Source: SFWF01 sp045636705 (GTDB lineage Bacteria; Bacillota; Clostridia; Oscillospirales; Acutalibacteraceae). Taken from it: a stretch of DNA of 64,000 bases. Position numbers and translations under genes: made by a program. The notes beneath the pieces were generated by a model, which saw only the letters and a program-made list of their open reading frames with translations, searched no databases and was not told the DNA's origin. Below, piece after piece: positions 18,417 through 27,709 of this stretch (positions within the stretch are counted from its first letter, which is position 1; each line of letters starts with the position of its first letter). The stretch is taken from contig JAZTYA010000011.1 of the NCBI GenBank assembly GCA_045636705.1, positions 1 to 64,000 of the forward strand. The letters are read 5' to 3'.

Positions 18417-19148
18417 TTATATTTCGGGTTTAAACGTTGGCATTAGCTGAAGTTTAAAAAGATTTTGTTTGTGAAGCCTATCAATTCTTTCCTTTTTATC
18501 TTTATCGTCAATTTCTCCTGTGCGTATATAACGGTCAAGCTCTGCATAGGTAAAACCTAAATTTTCCTCATCAGTCTTACCGCAAAGACCGTCAATAGGT
18601 GTTTTATCAACAAGTACGTCCGGTAGACCTAAAACTCTACCTATCTTTTTTACTTCCTCAACAGTAAGATTAGCCATTGGGCTAAAATCTCCTGCCGCAT
18701 CGCCATAACGCGTCGAATAGCCTACCCAGTCTTCAGATAAATTACAGGTATTAACGACCCTTCCGTTAAGGCTTTGGGATACGGCATAAAGGGTTGACAT
18801 TCTAATTCTTGGAGGCAGATTCGTACGACTTTGAGCGGTTATCTCAAGTTCCTTTGGCATAGCATTCATCAGTCCATCTATAGCATCTTTAATATTTATT
18901 TCATAATGCTTAATCCCAAGATGATTTACAAGCAAATATGCCATATCAATGTCGTGTTGCTCGCCCTTCGGCATTAGAACGCCGATTACCCTGTCTTTAC
19001 CGAGAGCTTCAACACAAAGTGCCGCAGCTACAGAGCTATCCTTACCGCCCGAAATACCTATTACGGCATTACAGTCTTTTCCGTTTTGCTCAAAAAAATC
19101 TCTTATCCAATTTACAAGGTCGTTTTTTACTTTAACTGCGTCAAACAT
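18417..19148 (-). CDS. nadE: NH3-dependent NAD synthetase
   Basis: 243 residues. Converts deamido-NAD to NAD using ATP and ammonia. ISGGKDSSVAAALC is the ATP-pyrophosphatase P-loop, followed by LMPKGEQHD, NTCNLSEDWVGYSTRYGDAAG and the LCGKTDEENLG block. No glutaminase domain, so free ammonia is the donor. ATG 19148 follows AGGAG by 5 bases; a longer frame from 19202 lacks a site. Monocistronic, with a good promoter. Confidence 0.92.
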   Translation of the reverse strand: MFDAVKVKNDLVNWIRDFFEQNGKDCNAVIGISGGKDSSVAAALCVEALGKDRVIGVLMPKGEQHDIDMAYLLVNHLGIKHYEINIKDAIDGLMNAMPKELEITAQSRTNLPPRIRMSTLYAVSQSLNGRVVNTCNLSEDWVGYSTRYGDAAGDFSPMANLTVEEVKKIGRVLGLPDVLVDKTPIDGLCGKTDEENLGFTYAELDRYIRTGEIDDKDKKERIDRLHKQNLFKLQLMPTFKPEI

Positions 19149-19173
19149 AAATACTCCTAAAAGTTTTTTAATT

Positions 19174-19202
19174 ATTTTACCACACCTATTTTGTTTTTTC
19201 AA
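19174..19202 (-). promoter_or_regulatory. Promoter of nadE
   Basis: Minus strand TTGAAA (19197-19202), 17 bases, TAAAAT (19174-19179), with TGG just before the -10. Confidence 0.7.
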
Positions 19203-19203
19203 C

Positions 19204-19231
19204 TTTACTTTGTTTATTTTTTTGATATAAT
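19204..19231 (+). promoter_or_regulatory. Promoter of the C39-like gene
   Basis: TTTACT (19204-19209), 16 bases, TATAAT (19226-19231) with an extended TGA before the -10. It almost abuts the divergent nadE promoter. Confidence 0.55.
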
Positions 19232-19260
19232 TAATACAAATAAAATTTTTGGATGATGTT

Positions 19261-19620
19261 ATGGAAATTAAGCATATATTTGAGCCGACCCCACTACAAT
19301 GTGGTCAGGCGGTGCTTGCAATGATAAGCGGTAAATCTGTTGATGAAATTGTTTCTCTTTGCGGCACCGAACGCGAAACTACACTAAAGCAAATGAAAGA
19401 TACCTTAACCACGTTAGGATTTTCATTTAATCCTGAAAGAAAACTTGCAAGCAGCAAAAACGACCTGCCAAGACTTGCCGTTTTAAGCCTTGAGACTCCT
19501 AAGTGTTGGCACTGGTCTTTATACTTTGACGGAAGATTCTTTGACCCTGAATTTGGAATTTTAGACGATTTCCCCGTTTGCAACCGAAAATACTTTTTTG
19601 AAATAAATTTACCAAAATAA
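19261..19620 (+). CDS. Small C39-like cysteine peptidase-fold protein
   Basis: 119 residues. The N-terminus PLQCGQAVLAMIS (Gln13, Cys14) and later CWHWSLYFDGRFFDPEFG (His84, Asp95) match the Gln-Cys, His, Asp layout of the C39/papain-like peptidases that normally sit at the N-terminus of bacteriocin ABC exporters. Here the domain stands alone: no transporter or Gly-Gly leader peptide lies nearby, and no signal peptide is seen. Start set at ATG 19261; the upstream TTG 19249 is part of a weak GGATGATG site. Substrate unknown; it may process an intracellular peptide or act as a non-catalytic relative. Confidence 0.65.
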   Translation: MEIKHIFEPTPLQCGQAVLAMISGKSVDEIVSLCGTERETTLKQMKDTLTTLGFSFNPERKLASSKNDLPRLAVLSLETPKCWHWSLYFDGRFFDPEFGILDDFPVCNRKYFFEINLPK

Positions 19621-19642
19621 AATCCGAGGTTTCCCTCGGATT
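19621..19642. terminator. Intrinsic terminator
   Basis: AATCCGAGG/CCTCGGATT stem, TTTC loop, then seven T. Ends the C39-like gene; the convergent flavin reductase gene ends at 19646. Confidence 0.9.
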
Positions 19643-19645
19643 TTT

Positions 19646-20149
19646 TTATTCAGCTATTAGCACCTTTTCAATTTTACCGATTATAAGATTATGATAGTCC
19701 TCGTTTGGATACCACTTCTCAATTATTGACTTATCAATAAAGTTTTCTTCGTTCATTTTAGAAACAAATTGTTTCTTTACGACCAAAACCATTCTAGCCT
19801 CGTTAAAATATACGTATTTTTCATTCACAACAGGAGTAAGACCAGTTTCTTTTGTTTTATCAACGTCTCTTCCCGACTTGCTTCCGCAAACCTTATGAAT
19901 ATCCCTTTTATCGCCATAAAACGAAACAGTAAAATAGTCGTTTTTATCGATAAATTCCATGGTGTATCTTTGTGGACGAACAACGACCGCAACCGAGTCT
20001 TCTCCCCACATTTCGCCTGTAAAACCCCAAGAAGCAGTCATCATATTATAACCGTCCTTGGTTCCTGCGGTTATAAGTGACCACTCATCTGCAAAACACT
20101 TTATTAAATTGTCTTTAATATTCTTAGGTTCAACTGTTCTGTATATCAT
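19646..20149 (-). CDS. Flavin reductase-like FMN-binding split-barrel protein
   Basis: About 167 residues. The block LITAGTKDGYNMMTASWGFTG, then VVVRPQRYTMEFIDKNDYFTVSFY and GSKSGRDVDKTKETGLTP match the flavin_reductase-like split barrel that binds FMN. Such clostridial proteins are annotated as flavin reductases, but a role in redox handling of flavodoxin or NAD(P)H is only inferred. Three ATGs lie at 20161, 20155 and 20149; GGTGAT before 20149 favours that start, but the choice is not firm. Confidence 0.8.
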   Translation of the reverse strand: MIYRTVEPKNIKDNLIKCFADEWSLITAGTKDGYNMMTASWGFTGEMWGEDSVAVVVRPQRYTMEFIDKNDYFTVSFYGDKRDIHKVCGSKSGRDVDKTKETGLTPVVNEKYVYFNEARMVLVVKKQFVSKMNEENFIDKSIIEKWYPNEDYHNLIIGKIEKVLIAE

Positions 20150-20230
20150 AATCATCACCATTTATACTACGCTTATTTTAAACTATTTATACCATATTCC
20201 GATTCGCTTTTCAATAAATTTAAATAAAAG

Positions 20231-20259
20231 TTGAAAAGAAGTCATATTTATAGTATAAT
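20231..20259 (+). promoter_or_regulatory. Promoter of the ymdB operon
   Basis: TTGAAA (20231-20236), 17 bases, TATAAT (20254-20259), 31 bases before the ymdB start. Confidence 0.8.
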
Positions 20260-20290
20260 TTATATAATTAAATTTTAAAGGTGAGCTTTT

Positions 20291-21073
20291 TTGAAGATTT
20301 TAGCAATAGGTGATGTCTGCGGCACTTCAGGTTGTGAATTTTTGCGCAGAAAGTTGCCTTCGATAAAAAGACAATATGATATAGATTTTACTGTGGTTAA
20401 CGGCGAAAACTCTGCAGACGGTAATGGTATTTCTTCTGCTAGCGCTGAGCTTTTATTAAACATAGGTGCCGATGTAATTACGGGTGGCAATCACACCTTA
20501 AGAAGACCCGAAATTCATACCTTGCTTGATGAAAATCCAAGACTCTTAAGACCTCACAATCTTACAAAAGCAAAATACGGAAGCGGCTACTGTCTTGTTG
20601 ATATGGGCCGTTATCAAGTAGCTGTTATTAACCTTTCGGGACAGATTTATCTTGAAAAACTAGAGGCTTCTAATCCGTTTTTGGCAGTTGATGAATTATT
20701 GGAAAAGGCAAAAACGGACGGCGCTGATATAATAATTGTTGATTTCCATGCCGAAGCTACCAGTGAAAAGCGCGCTATGGGTTACTACCTTGACGGCAAA
20801 GCTTCTTTGGTTTTTGGCACCCATACCCATATTCAGACTTCTGACGAACAGATTTTTAAAAATGGCACTGCTTATATTACCGACCTTGGTATGACCGGAC
20901 CCAGTGAAAGCGTTTTGGGTGTTGAATCATCCATAATAATTGGTCGCCTTAGGGATAATAATATGGCTAAATTTGAATTAGCAAACGGACCTTGCTCTAT
21001 TGAGGGCATCGTGGTTGATATTGACCCTGCTACTAAGAAGGCTATCAGTATCGAAAGAATCAGGATTAACTAA
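20291..21073 (+). CDS. YmdB-family metallophosphoesterase
   Basis: 260 residues. The TIGR00282/YmdB family hydrolyses 2',3'-cyclic nucleotides in Bacillus and influences RNA turnover and biofilm/sporulation decisions. Motifs: ILAIGDVCGTSG, VVNGENSADGNGI, ADVITGGNHTLRR (metal His), VDFHAEATSEKRAMGYYLDG and FGTHTHIQTSDEQI. The start is a TTG at 20291 with AAAGGTGAG just upstream. First gene of a likely operon running to 27656. Confidence 0.9.
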   Translation: MKILAIGDVCGTSGCEFLRRKLPSIKRQYDIDFTVVNGENSADGNGISSASAELLLNIGADVITGGNHTLRRPEIHTLLDENPRLLRPHNLTKAKYGSGYCLVDMGRYQVAVINLSGQIYLEKLEASNPFLAVDELLEKAKTDGADIIIVDFHAEATSEKRAMGYYLDGKASLVFGTHTHIQTSDEQIFKNGTAYITDLGMTGPSESVLGVESSIIIGRLRDNNMAKFELANGPCSIEGIVVDIDPATKKAISIERIRIN

Positions 21074-21089
21074 AAGGAGGTTTTACGTT

Positions 21090-22658
21090 ATGCCGATAAA
21101 AAGAATATTGCTAGTTTTATTGTCAGTTGCTATGCTGTTTCTTTCGGCATGTGGTAACTCCGACGTCGTTTCACAAAACGGAACTGATAATTCTCTAACT
21201 CAAGAAACCGAAAAAACCGAAACCTTAAGACTGCTTTACTGTGCAAAAGACACTCTAAATCCATATAAAACCGTAAGCAAATTAAACTATGAGATTGGTA
21301 TGCTAATATTTGAACCTTTAGTCAAGGTTAACAACTCTTTTGAGGTTGAGCATTGTCTTGCAGATAGTTTAGAGATTGTCGAAAAAAACTGCACCGTAAC
21401 CTTAAAAAAAGCAATGTTTTCGGACGGCTCTTACCTAACCGCTGACGACGTAGTTTTTTCATATAACTTGGCTTTAAAGTCTGATTCGTTTTCCTATCTT
21501 TTCTATAACGTTGAATCGGTTGTGGCTGCAAATCCTTCGAGCCTTGTCTTCACTCTTAAAAATTATGACCCATATTTTGATAGACTTCTTACCTTTCCCA
21601 TATTAAAAATGGGCACAGACGAACTTAAAAACGAGGATAACGTTGAAATCCCACCCGTAGGAACAGGCAGATTCTTACAGTCAACCGAAAGTTCTGACCT
21701 TCTTGTTCCAAACAGTCTTTACCACGGTAAAAAGGCGCCTATTGCAAAAATTACTCTTATAGATGCGCCAGACTCTGAATCAACAGAGCATTACGTAAAA
21801 ATCGGCGCAACAGATATCTATTATACAAACAAAGAAACCGGCTCTGCCGTAAGTATGAGTGGTAATAAATCTTCTGTTAACCTTAATAACTTAGTTTACA
21901 TTGGAATAAACAATAACTATGGTCAACTCCAAAACGACATTTTGCGTTTTGCTCTTTCGGAAGGAATTGACCGAAGCGAAATTATAAGAACGGCCTACCA
22001 CGGCGAAGCCAAGGCTGCAAGCGGTTTTTTCCATCCCGATTGGTCTGAAACTTCGGGCTATCAAACCATTCCACCTACTTCCGATTCAAAAATAGTTATT
22101 GAAAACTTGGAAAAAATCGGTTATAATACTTTAGATAAGGACGGAACTCGTAAAAACGAGTCGGGTTCTTCCCTTTCCTTTGACCTGCTTGTTTGCAACG
22201 AAAGTCCTTCACAGGTTTCACTTGCAGGAACGGTTGCAAATCAGCTTTCAAGTTATGGTATCAAAATTAATATTAAATCTTTTTCACGCGAGCAGTATTT
22301 AAGTGCTCTTGAAGGCGGACATTTCCAGTTGTATATTGGTGAGGTTAAGCTTCTTCCCAATATGGATATAAGTCCCTTGGTCCTTAAAGGCGGTTCTGCC
22401 GCATATGGTATAACCGGTGCACAGCTTCCAACTGAAGAAAACGGTCTTAATAATTCGGATTACCGACTTATTTTGAAGGGCTATCAAGAAGGCAAGAACA
22501 CTATTGCCGACGTCGCAACTTCTTTGCTTGCTTCAATGCCGATAATCCCTGTTGCTTATAGAAACGGTTTAATATTCTATTCTGACGCTATTTTAGATAT
22601 TGGTCAAAGTAGTTCTTATGATATTTTTCTATCCCTTAACGACTACATTTACAATTAA
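21090..22658 (+). CDS. Extracellular solute-binding lipoprotein, family 5 (peptide/nickel-type)
   Basis: 522 residues. Lipoprotein signal ending LSAC (Cys about 18 after the ATG at 21090, which follows AAAGGAGG by 9 bases). The body has the SBP family-5 pattern: LRLLYCAKDTLNPYKT, SDGSYLTADDVVFSYNLAL, the FTLKNYDPYFDRLL strand and a C-terminal ASMPIIPVAYRNGLIFYS. It would bind a peptide or similar ligand outside the cell, yet no ABC permease or ATPase is in the window, so its partner must be elsewhere or it has another role. 16 bases after ymdB, so likely co-transcribed. Confidence 0.85.
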   Translation: MPIKRILLVLLSVAMLFLSACGNSDVVSQNGTDNSLTQETEKTETLRLLYCAKDTLNPYKTVSKLNYEIGMLIFEPLVKVNNSFEVEHCLADSLEIVEKNCTVTLKKAMFSDGSYLTADDVVFSYNLALKSDSFSYLFYNVESVVAANPSSLVFTLKNYDPYFDRLLTFPILKMGTDELKNEDNVEIPPVGTGRFLQSTESSDLLVPNSLYHGKKAPIAKITLIDAPDSESTEHYVKIGATDIYYTNKETGSAVSMSGNKSSVNLNNLVYIGINNNYGQLQNDILRFALSEGIDRSEIIRTAYHGEAKAASGFFHPDWSETSGYQTIPPTSDSKIVIENLEKIGYNTLDKDGTRKNESGSSLSFDLLVCNESPSQVSLAGTVANQLSSYGIKINIKSFSREQYLSALEGGHFQLYIGEVKLLPNMDISPLVLKGGSAAYGITGAQLPTEENGLNNSDYRLILKGYQEGKNTIADVATSLLASMPIIPVAYRNGLIFYSDAILDIGQSSSYDIFLSLNDYIYN

Positions 22659-22676
22659 TTCCGAGGAGGATGTTAT

Positions 22677-23027
22677 ATGTTCGCTTATGAAACCCGATTT
22701 GGTAAGATACATCTTACAGAAGAATACCTAAAGAAAATAATCGGCACCGCTGTAACCTCTTGTTTTGGTGTTGCAGGTATGGTTCCTTATGGCTCAAAGC
22801 AAAAGCTTTCCAGTCTTCTTTCTAAAAAGGAAAGCATTGATAAAGGAATCGTAATTAGAGGCACTTCCGATTCATTTGCCGTAGAGCTTCACATTATGGT
22901 AACTTTTGGTATGAACATCAACGCTATTGCGCAAAGCATCGTTCATAAGGTTGAGTATGCTGTTGCCGAGGCTACCGGAATTAAAGTAAAAAAAGTAACT
23001 GTTAAGGTTGACGGTATTAAAGAATAA
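22677..23027 (+). CDS. Asp23/Gls24 family envelope-stress protein
   Basis: 116 residues. Small alpha/beta Asp23 domain (TRFGKIHLTEEYLKKIIG, then VELHIMVTFGMNINAIAQ and VKKVTVKVDGI). In Firmicutes the gene before the DAK/fakA gene encodes such a protein (YloU), as here. Strong GAGGAGG site before the ATG. Confidence 0.9.
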   Translation: MFAYETRFGKIHLTEEYLKKIIGTAVTSCFGVAGMVPYGSKQKLSSLLSKKESIDKGIVIRGTSDSFAVELHIMVTFGMNINAIAQSIVHKVEYAVAEATGIKVKKVTVKVDGIKE

Positions 23028-23050
23028 CCGCTAATTTAAGGAGTGTTTTT

Positions 23051-24727
23051 ATGTTTAACGGAAACATATTGCGTGATGCAATTATTTCTGCTGCTAATAA
23101 TCTTTCAAATAATAAAAAGGCGGTTGACGACCTTAACGTATTCCCCGTTCCTGACGGAGATACCGGTACAAACATGTCGATGAGTATCGGCAATGCCGCA
23201 AGAGAACTTTCTCGTCTTGAAGGAGAAGACGTTAGCCGCGTTTCTTCTGTTGCCGCATCTGCTTTGCTTCGCGGAGCTCGTGGTAACTCAGGCGTTATTA
23301 CCTCTCTTCTTTTCAGAGGCTTTTCAAAAGGCTTTAAAGATGCAGAAGTTATTACCCCTGATAATTTAGCAGAGGCTTTTAAACTCGGTGTTGAAGCCGC
23401 TTATAAAGCTGTTATGAAGCCTACAGAAGGAACCATTCTTACTGTAGCCAGAGTAGCTAGTGAATATGCCGCAGAGGCTTCTGCAGATAACAAGGATGTT
23501 TTAGGCGTATTTGAGTCTGCTTTAGAGGGCGCTAAAAAGGCTCTTGCAGAAACACCCGAACTTCTTCCTGTTCTTAAAAAAGCAGGTGTTGTTGACGCAG
23601 GTGGTCAAGGCTTTGTGCTTATACTTGAAGGTATGTACTCTGTTTTAAAGGACGGAGTTATGATAGAATCTACAGGTGTAGAAGCAGAGGTTGCAGATGC
23701 AGAGGAAGAGTCAAGAAGCGCCGTTGCAGAGTTTGAAGGAGATATCACTTTCCCCTACTGCACAGAGTTTATTGTAAATCGTCCTGAAAACGATAAAAAT
23801 GACCCTGCTAAACTTCGTGAATATCTTGAGTCTATCGGTGACTGCGTAGTTGTGGTTGACGACGATGAAATTATCAAGGTTCACGTTCACACAGACCACC
23901 CGGGTAACGCTATTGAAAAGGCTCTTACGTTCGGTTCGCTTGTTAAACTAAAGATTGAAAATATGTGTGACCAACACGAAAGAGCAAAGCATAACGAAAA
24001 CAATGCAAAGAAAAAGCCCGCAACAAACGCTGAACGCACAGAGGTTATCAAGCCTGTTGCTCCTGAAAAGCCATTTGGTTTTGTTGCTGTTGCCGCTGGT
24101 GACGGATTAACCGAACTCTTTAAGGATTTAGGCGCTGATACAGTTGTTAGCGGCGGTCAGACAATGAACCCCAGCACAGACGACATTCTTCGCGCAGTTG
24201 AAGCTACTCCTGCTGAGACCGTTTTCGTTTTACCAAATAACAAAAACATTATTATGGCAGCTGAGCAGACAATTCCCCTTGCTACAAGAAAGGTAATTGT
24301 TATCCATACAAGAACCATTCCCCAGGGTGTTACTGCTATGCTTAACTTCGACCCCGATGCAGATTCAGAGCAAAACGCTATTACCATGCAGGACGTTATT
24401 GACACTGTTTCAACCGGTCAGGTTACATTTGCTGCAAGAGATTCTGAGTTTGACGGCAAACCCATTAAGAAGGGCGAACTTTTAGCTCTTGATAACGGCA
24501 AGATTGTCTTCACAGAAACAGACATTGAAAAGTGTATGAACAAGCTTTTAAAACAACTTGTTAAAAAAGATTCTGCTTTCGTAACCCTTTATTACGGTTC
24601 TGACGTTACAGAGGAACAGGCTCAAAGCATTTATGACAATTTAAGTGAGAAATATGCAAATAAGCTTGAAATCACTCTTATTAACGGTGGACAACCGGTT
24701 TATTATTTCATTGTTTCGGTAGAGTAA
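23051..24727 (+). CDS. FakA-like fatty-acid kinase catalytic protein (DAK domain)
   Basis: 558 residues. N-terminal DhaL/DAK2 kinase domain with the Mg-binding LNVFPVPDGDTGTNMSMS and LLRGARGNSGVITSLLFRG; a middle domain with HVHTDHPGNAIEKAL; and a C-terminal DegV-like portion (VSGGQTMNPSTDDI, VFVLPNNKNIIMAA). FakA phosphorylates fatty acids held by a FakB (DegV) protein to feed phospholipid synthesis. No FakB gene is in this window. AAGGAG before the ATG; sits between asp23 and recG as in many Firmicutes (yloU-yloV-recG). Confidence 0.92.
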   Translation: MFNGNILRDAIISAANNLSNNKKAVDDLNVFPVPDGDTGTNMSMSIGNAARELSRLEGEDVSRVSSVAASALLRGARGNSGVITSLLFRGFSKGFKDAEVITPDNLAEAFKLGVEAAYKAVMKPTEGTILTVARVASEYAAEASADNKDVLGVFESALEGAKKALAETPELLPVLKKAGVVDAGGQGFVLILEGMYSVLKDGVMIESTGVEAEVADAEEESRSAVAEFEGDITFPYCTEFIVNRPENDKNDPAKLREYLESIGDCVVVVDDDEIIKVHVHTDHPGNAIEKALTFGSLVKLKIENMCDQHERAKHNENNAKKKPATNAERTEVIKPVAPEKPFGFVAVAAGDGLTELFKDLGADTVVSGGQTMNPSTDDILRAVEATPAETVFVLPNNKNIIMAAEQTIPLATRKVIVIHTRTIPQGVTAMLNFDPDADSEQNAITMQDVIDTVSTGQVTFAARDSEFDGKPIKKGELLALDNGKIVFTETDIEKCMNKLLKQLVKKDSAFVTLYYGSDVTEEQAQSIYDNLSEKYANKLEITLINGGQPVYYFIVSVE

Positions 24728-24763
24728 TTTACCGACACAAGCATTTGAAAGAGGTGCTTGTTT

Positions 24764-26782
24764 TTGGCAACAATGACAGATGACATTAGATTTTTAAAGG
24801 GCGTGGGTGAAAAACGCGCCCTTTTATTCAAAAAGCTGGGCATTGACACAGTCGGTGCCCTTTTGCGTTTTGTACCCCGTTCTTATGAAGACTGGAGTAA
24901 GATTACGCCTATCGCAGAAGCAAAGGGCTTTGGCGACGTTTGTATAAAAGCTTTGGTTACCTCTCCTGTTAAGGAGCATTATATTAGAAAAAATATGGTG
25001 CTTTATAAATTTACTGCCGAAGATTCTTCGGGCAGTATGATGGTAACTCTTTTTAACAATAAATACGATGCCGCTAAAATAAAACCGGGATTTGAGTATT
25101 TATTCTTTGGTAAAATTAAAGCCGACTCCTTTTACTTTGATATGTCGGCTCCAAAAATTCGTTCGGTTGAAGGTTCTTACATTAGACCTTTATATCCAAC
25201 CTGCGCAGGAATTACCACAAACACACTTGAAAAAGCGGTTAAAACCGCCCTTTCCTCGGTTGTTTTAAAAGAAACCTTACCTAAATCAATAATTGAAAAG
25301 TTAGGACTTTGTTCCTTTGAGTTTGCTATTCGCAACATTCATTTTCCGAGTGATAATGACGCTCTTATTAAGGCTAAAAAACGACTTGTTTTTGAGGAAC
25401 TTTTCATCCTGCAGACAAGCCTTTTATATATTAAAGATTTAAACAGAGGAAGAACTTCTTGCGTAATCAATAAGGATTATTCAGAAGAATTTTTATCCTC
25501 TCTTCCCTTTTCATTAACCTCAGCACAGCTTAGATGCATTGAAGAGGCTATTAAAGATATGTTCCTAAACAGGCCAATGAACCGTCTTATACAAGGCGAC
25601 GTTGGCTCAGGTAAAACTGCCGTTGCCGCTGCTGTTATGCATACGATAGCAAAAAACGGCTTTCAGGCAGCTTTAATGGTGCCGACCGAAGTTCTTGCCG
25701 AACAACATTTTAAAAGCCTTAATGGCATTTTTGAGCCTTTTGGCTTAAAGGTTGCCCTTCTTACCGGAAGCCTTACAAAAAAGCAGAAGGATACTGTTAA
25801 GGAATCTATTATGAACGGAGACACCGATATTGTTATCGGAACTCACGCATTGCTTTCAGATAACGTATTCTTTAAAAATTTAGGTCTTGTAATAACCGAT
25901 GAGCAACATCGTTTTGGCACAAGACAAAGGGCAGCTTTAGCCTCAAAGGGCAAATCTCCACACGTATTGGTAATGTCGGCCACCCCTATCCCACGCACCC
26001 TTGCTCTTATAATGTATGGTGACCTTGATATTTCAATAATTGACGAATTCCCAAAAGGCAGACAAAAAATTGAAAGCTACTTGGTTTCCACTGCTCTTCG
26101 CGAACGCTATTTAAATTATATTAAAAAGCACGTAAACGAAGGCAGACAAGCCTATATCGTTTGTCCTTTGGTTGAAGAAAGCGAAAACGATTTAGGTCTT
26201 ATCTCGGCAGAAAAATACTTTGAAGAGTTAAAGGATGACTTTTTTAAAGACTATAAAGTTGGTCTTTTGCACGGCAAAATAAAGCCTTCGGAAAAGGAAA
26301 AAATTATGCGTAGCTTTTCTTCCGGCGAAATCGACCTTTTAGTCGCCACCTCGGTAATTGAAGTAGGCATCGACGTTCCCAACGCTTCTATAATAGTAAT
26401 AGAAAACGCCGAGCGCTTTGGACTTTCGCAACTTCATCAGTTAAGAGGTCGCGTTGGTCGAGGCGAGCATAAATCAACCTGTATTTTTGTCAGCGATTCA
26501 AAATCTGCAGAGCGTCTTAAGGTTATTTGCGACACCCTTGACGGATTTAAAATTGCCGATGAAGATTTAAAACTTCGCGGACCGGGAGATTTTTTAGGCG
26601 AAAGACAACACGGACTTCCTAAATTTTATATTGCCGACCTTTCTTCCGATTTAAACGTTTTAAGGCAAGCGGGTTTGGAGGCTAAAAACATTGTTTCTTT
26701 AGACCCGACCCTTTCAGCTGAAGAAAACGTTGGTTTAAAAAAGGAAATTGATATTCTTATCAGTAAAATGATAAACAACTAG
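24764..26782 (+). CDS. recG: ATP-dependent DNA helicase RecG
   Basis: 673 residues or close to it. Remodels stalled replication forks and Holliday junctions. N-terminal wedge/OB domain, then RecA-like helicase domains with IQGDVGSGKTAVAAAV (Walker A), ITDEQHRFG (Walker B, DEQH), VMSATPIPRTLAL and the RecG TRG region LHQLRGRVGRGEHKS with LKLRGPGDFLGERQHG. TTG 24764 is preferred because GAGGTG lies 7 bases before it; TTG 24758 is too close. Confidence 0.95.
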   Translation: MATMTDDIRFLKGVGEKRALLFKKLGIDTVGALLRFVPRSYEDWSKITPIAEAKGFGDVCIKALVTSPVKEHYIRKNMVLYKFTAEDSSGSMMVTLFNNKYDAAKIKPGFEYLFFGKIKADSFYFDMSAPKIRSVEGSYIRPLYPTCAGITTNTLEKAVKTALSSVVLKETLPKSIIEKLGLCSFEFAIRNIHFPSDNDALIKAKKRLVFEELFILQTSLLYIKDLNRGRTSCVINKDYSEEFLSSLPFSLTSAQLRCIEEAIKDMFLNRPMNRLIQGDVGSGKTAVAAAVMHTIAKNGFQAALMVPTEVLAEQHFKSLNGIFEPFGLKVALLTGSLTKKQKDTVKESIMNGDTDIVIGTHALLSDNVFFKNLGLVITDEQHRFGTRQRAALASKGKSPHVLVMSATPIPRTLALIMYGDLDISIIDEFPKGRQKIESYLVSTALRERYLNYIKKHVNEGRQAYIVCPLVEESENDLGLISAEKYFEELKDDFFKDYKVGLLHGKIKPSEKEKIMRSFSSGEIDLLVATSVIEVGIDVPNASIIVIENAERFGLSQLHQLRGRVGRGEHKSTCIFVSDSKSAERLKVICDTLDGFKIADEDLKLRGPGDFLGERQHGLPKFYIADLSSDLNVLRQAGLEAKNIVSLDPTLSAEENVGLKKEIDILISKMINN

Positions 26783-26798
26783 TTTTGGAGCAACTCAA

Positions 26799-27656
26799 AT
26801 GACAGAAATTTTAAAAACAATATGGCACGGAATCGAGCATCCGCTAATAGAAACCGCTAAAATGGTTCCGATTTTATTTCTAGCCTATTTATTTATGGAA
26901 TGGCTTGAACATGCCGACGATGGCAAAATGGCCCGATTTGTCAACAAATCAAGACGATTTGGACCGCTTTTTGGTTCAGCGCTAGGTCTTGTTCCTCAGT
27001 GCGGATTTTCAGGTGCTATCGCAAGCATGTACGCCGCAGGAACCGTAACCTTGGGAACACTTTTAGCCGTTATGCTAACCACAAGTGACGAAATGCTTCC
27101 TATGCTTATCTCGGCTAAGTTCCCTGTTACTATGATTTTACTCATTTTGTCGGTTAAATTTTTTATTGGAATTATAGTAGGTTTTGTAACAGACATCATT
27201 TTAAGAAAAAGAAACGCCGAAAAGAAGCAGGATATCCACGGATTTTGCGAGCAAGAAAATTGTGACTGTGAAGACGGTATTTTTACTTCGGCCCTAAAAC
27301 ATACCATAAAAATTACTGTAATCGTTCTTTTAATTTCGATTATATTACATTTAATCGTTAACAGTATTCCTGAAAACACCTTTAAGGCAATTCTAAACTT
27401 CCCCGTCCTTAGCGAAATTTTCGCCTCGGCTATCGGCCTTATTCCCAACTGTGCGGTATCGGTCTTATTTACAAAACTTTATATTGACGGCACACTCGGC
27501 GTAGGACCTTTGCTTTGCGCTTTGCTTTCTAACGGTGGGGTTGGACTATTGGTTCTTTACAGAACTAATCGTGACCGCAAAGCAAACCTTATTATAACCT
27601 TAATTTTATTCTTATCTGCCCTTATTTTTGGCAGTATTGCAGGTTTCATTTTCTAA
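26799..27656 (+). CDS. Putative manganese/heavy-metal exporter (ArsP_2-like membrane protein)
   Basis: 285 residues with about eight membrane helices. Two related halves each hold a Gly-Leu-x-Pro-x-Cys motif: SALGLVPQCGFSGAIASMY and SAIGLIPNCAVSVLFTKLY, followed by GTV/TLG(T)LL and LLC/LLAVML segments. A Cys/Asp/Glu-rich loop (CEQENCDCEDG) separates them. This fits the ArsP_2 family, annotated as a putative manganese or arsenic exporter. The two Cys motifs plus the acidic TTSDEM helix suggest a metal path; the ion is not provable here. 16 bases after recG. Confidence 0.75.
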   Translation: MTEILKTIWHGIEHPLIETAKMVPILFLAYLFMEWLEHADDGKMARFVNKSRRFGPLFGSALGLVPQCGFSGAIASMYAAGTVTLGTLLAVMLTTSDEMLPMLISAKFPVTMILLILSVKFFIGIIVGFVTDIILRKRNAEKKQDIHGFCEQENCDCEDGIFTSALKHTIKITVIVLLISIILHLIVNSIPENTFKAILNFPVLSEIFASAIGLIPNCAVSVLFTKLYIDGTLGVGPLLCALLSNGGVGLLVLYRTNRDRKANLIITLILFLSALIFGSIAGFIF

Positions 27657-27669
27657 TGTATGCATATTT

Positions 27670-27702
27670 AAAAGCCTTCCTACGTTTTGTAGGAAGGCTT
27701 TT
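27670..27702. terminator. Bidirectional intrinsic terminator
   Basis: 14-bp stem AAAAGCCTTCCTAC/GTAGGAAGGCTTTT with loop GTTTT; ends the ymdB-to-exporter operon and the convergent yfhO gene. Confidence 0.95.
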
Positions 27703-27709
27703 TTAGGTC

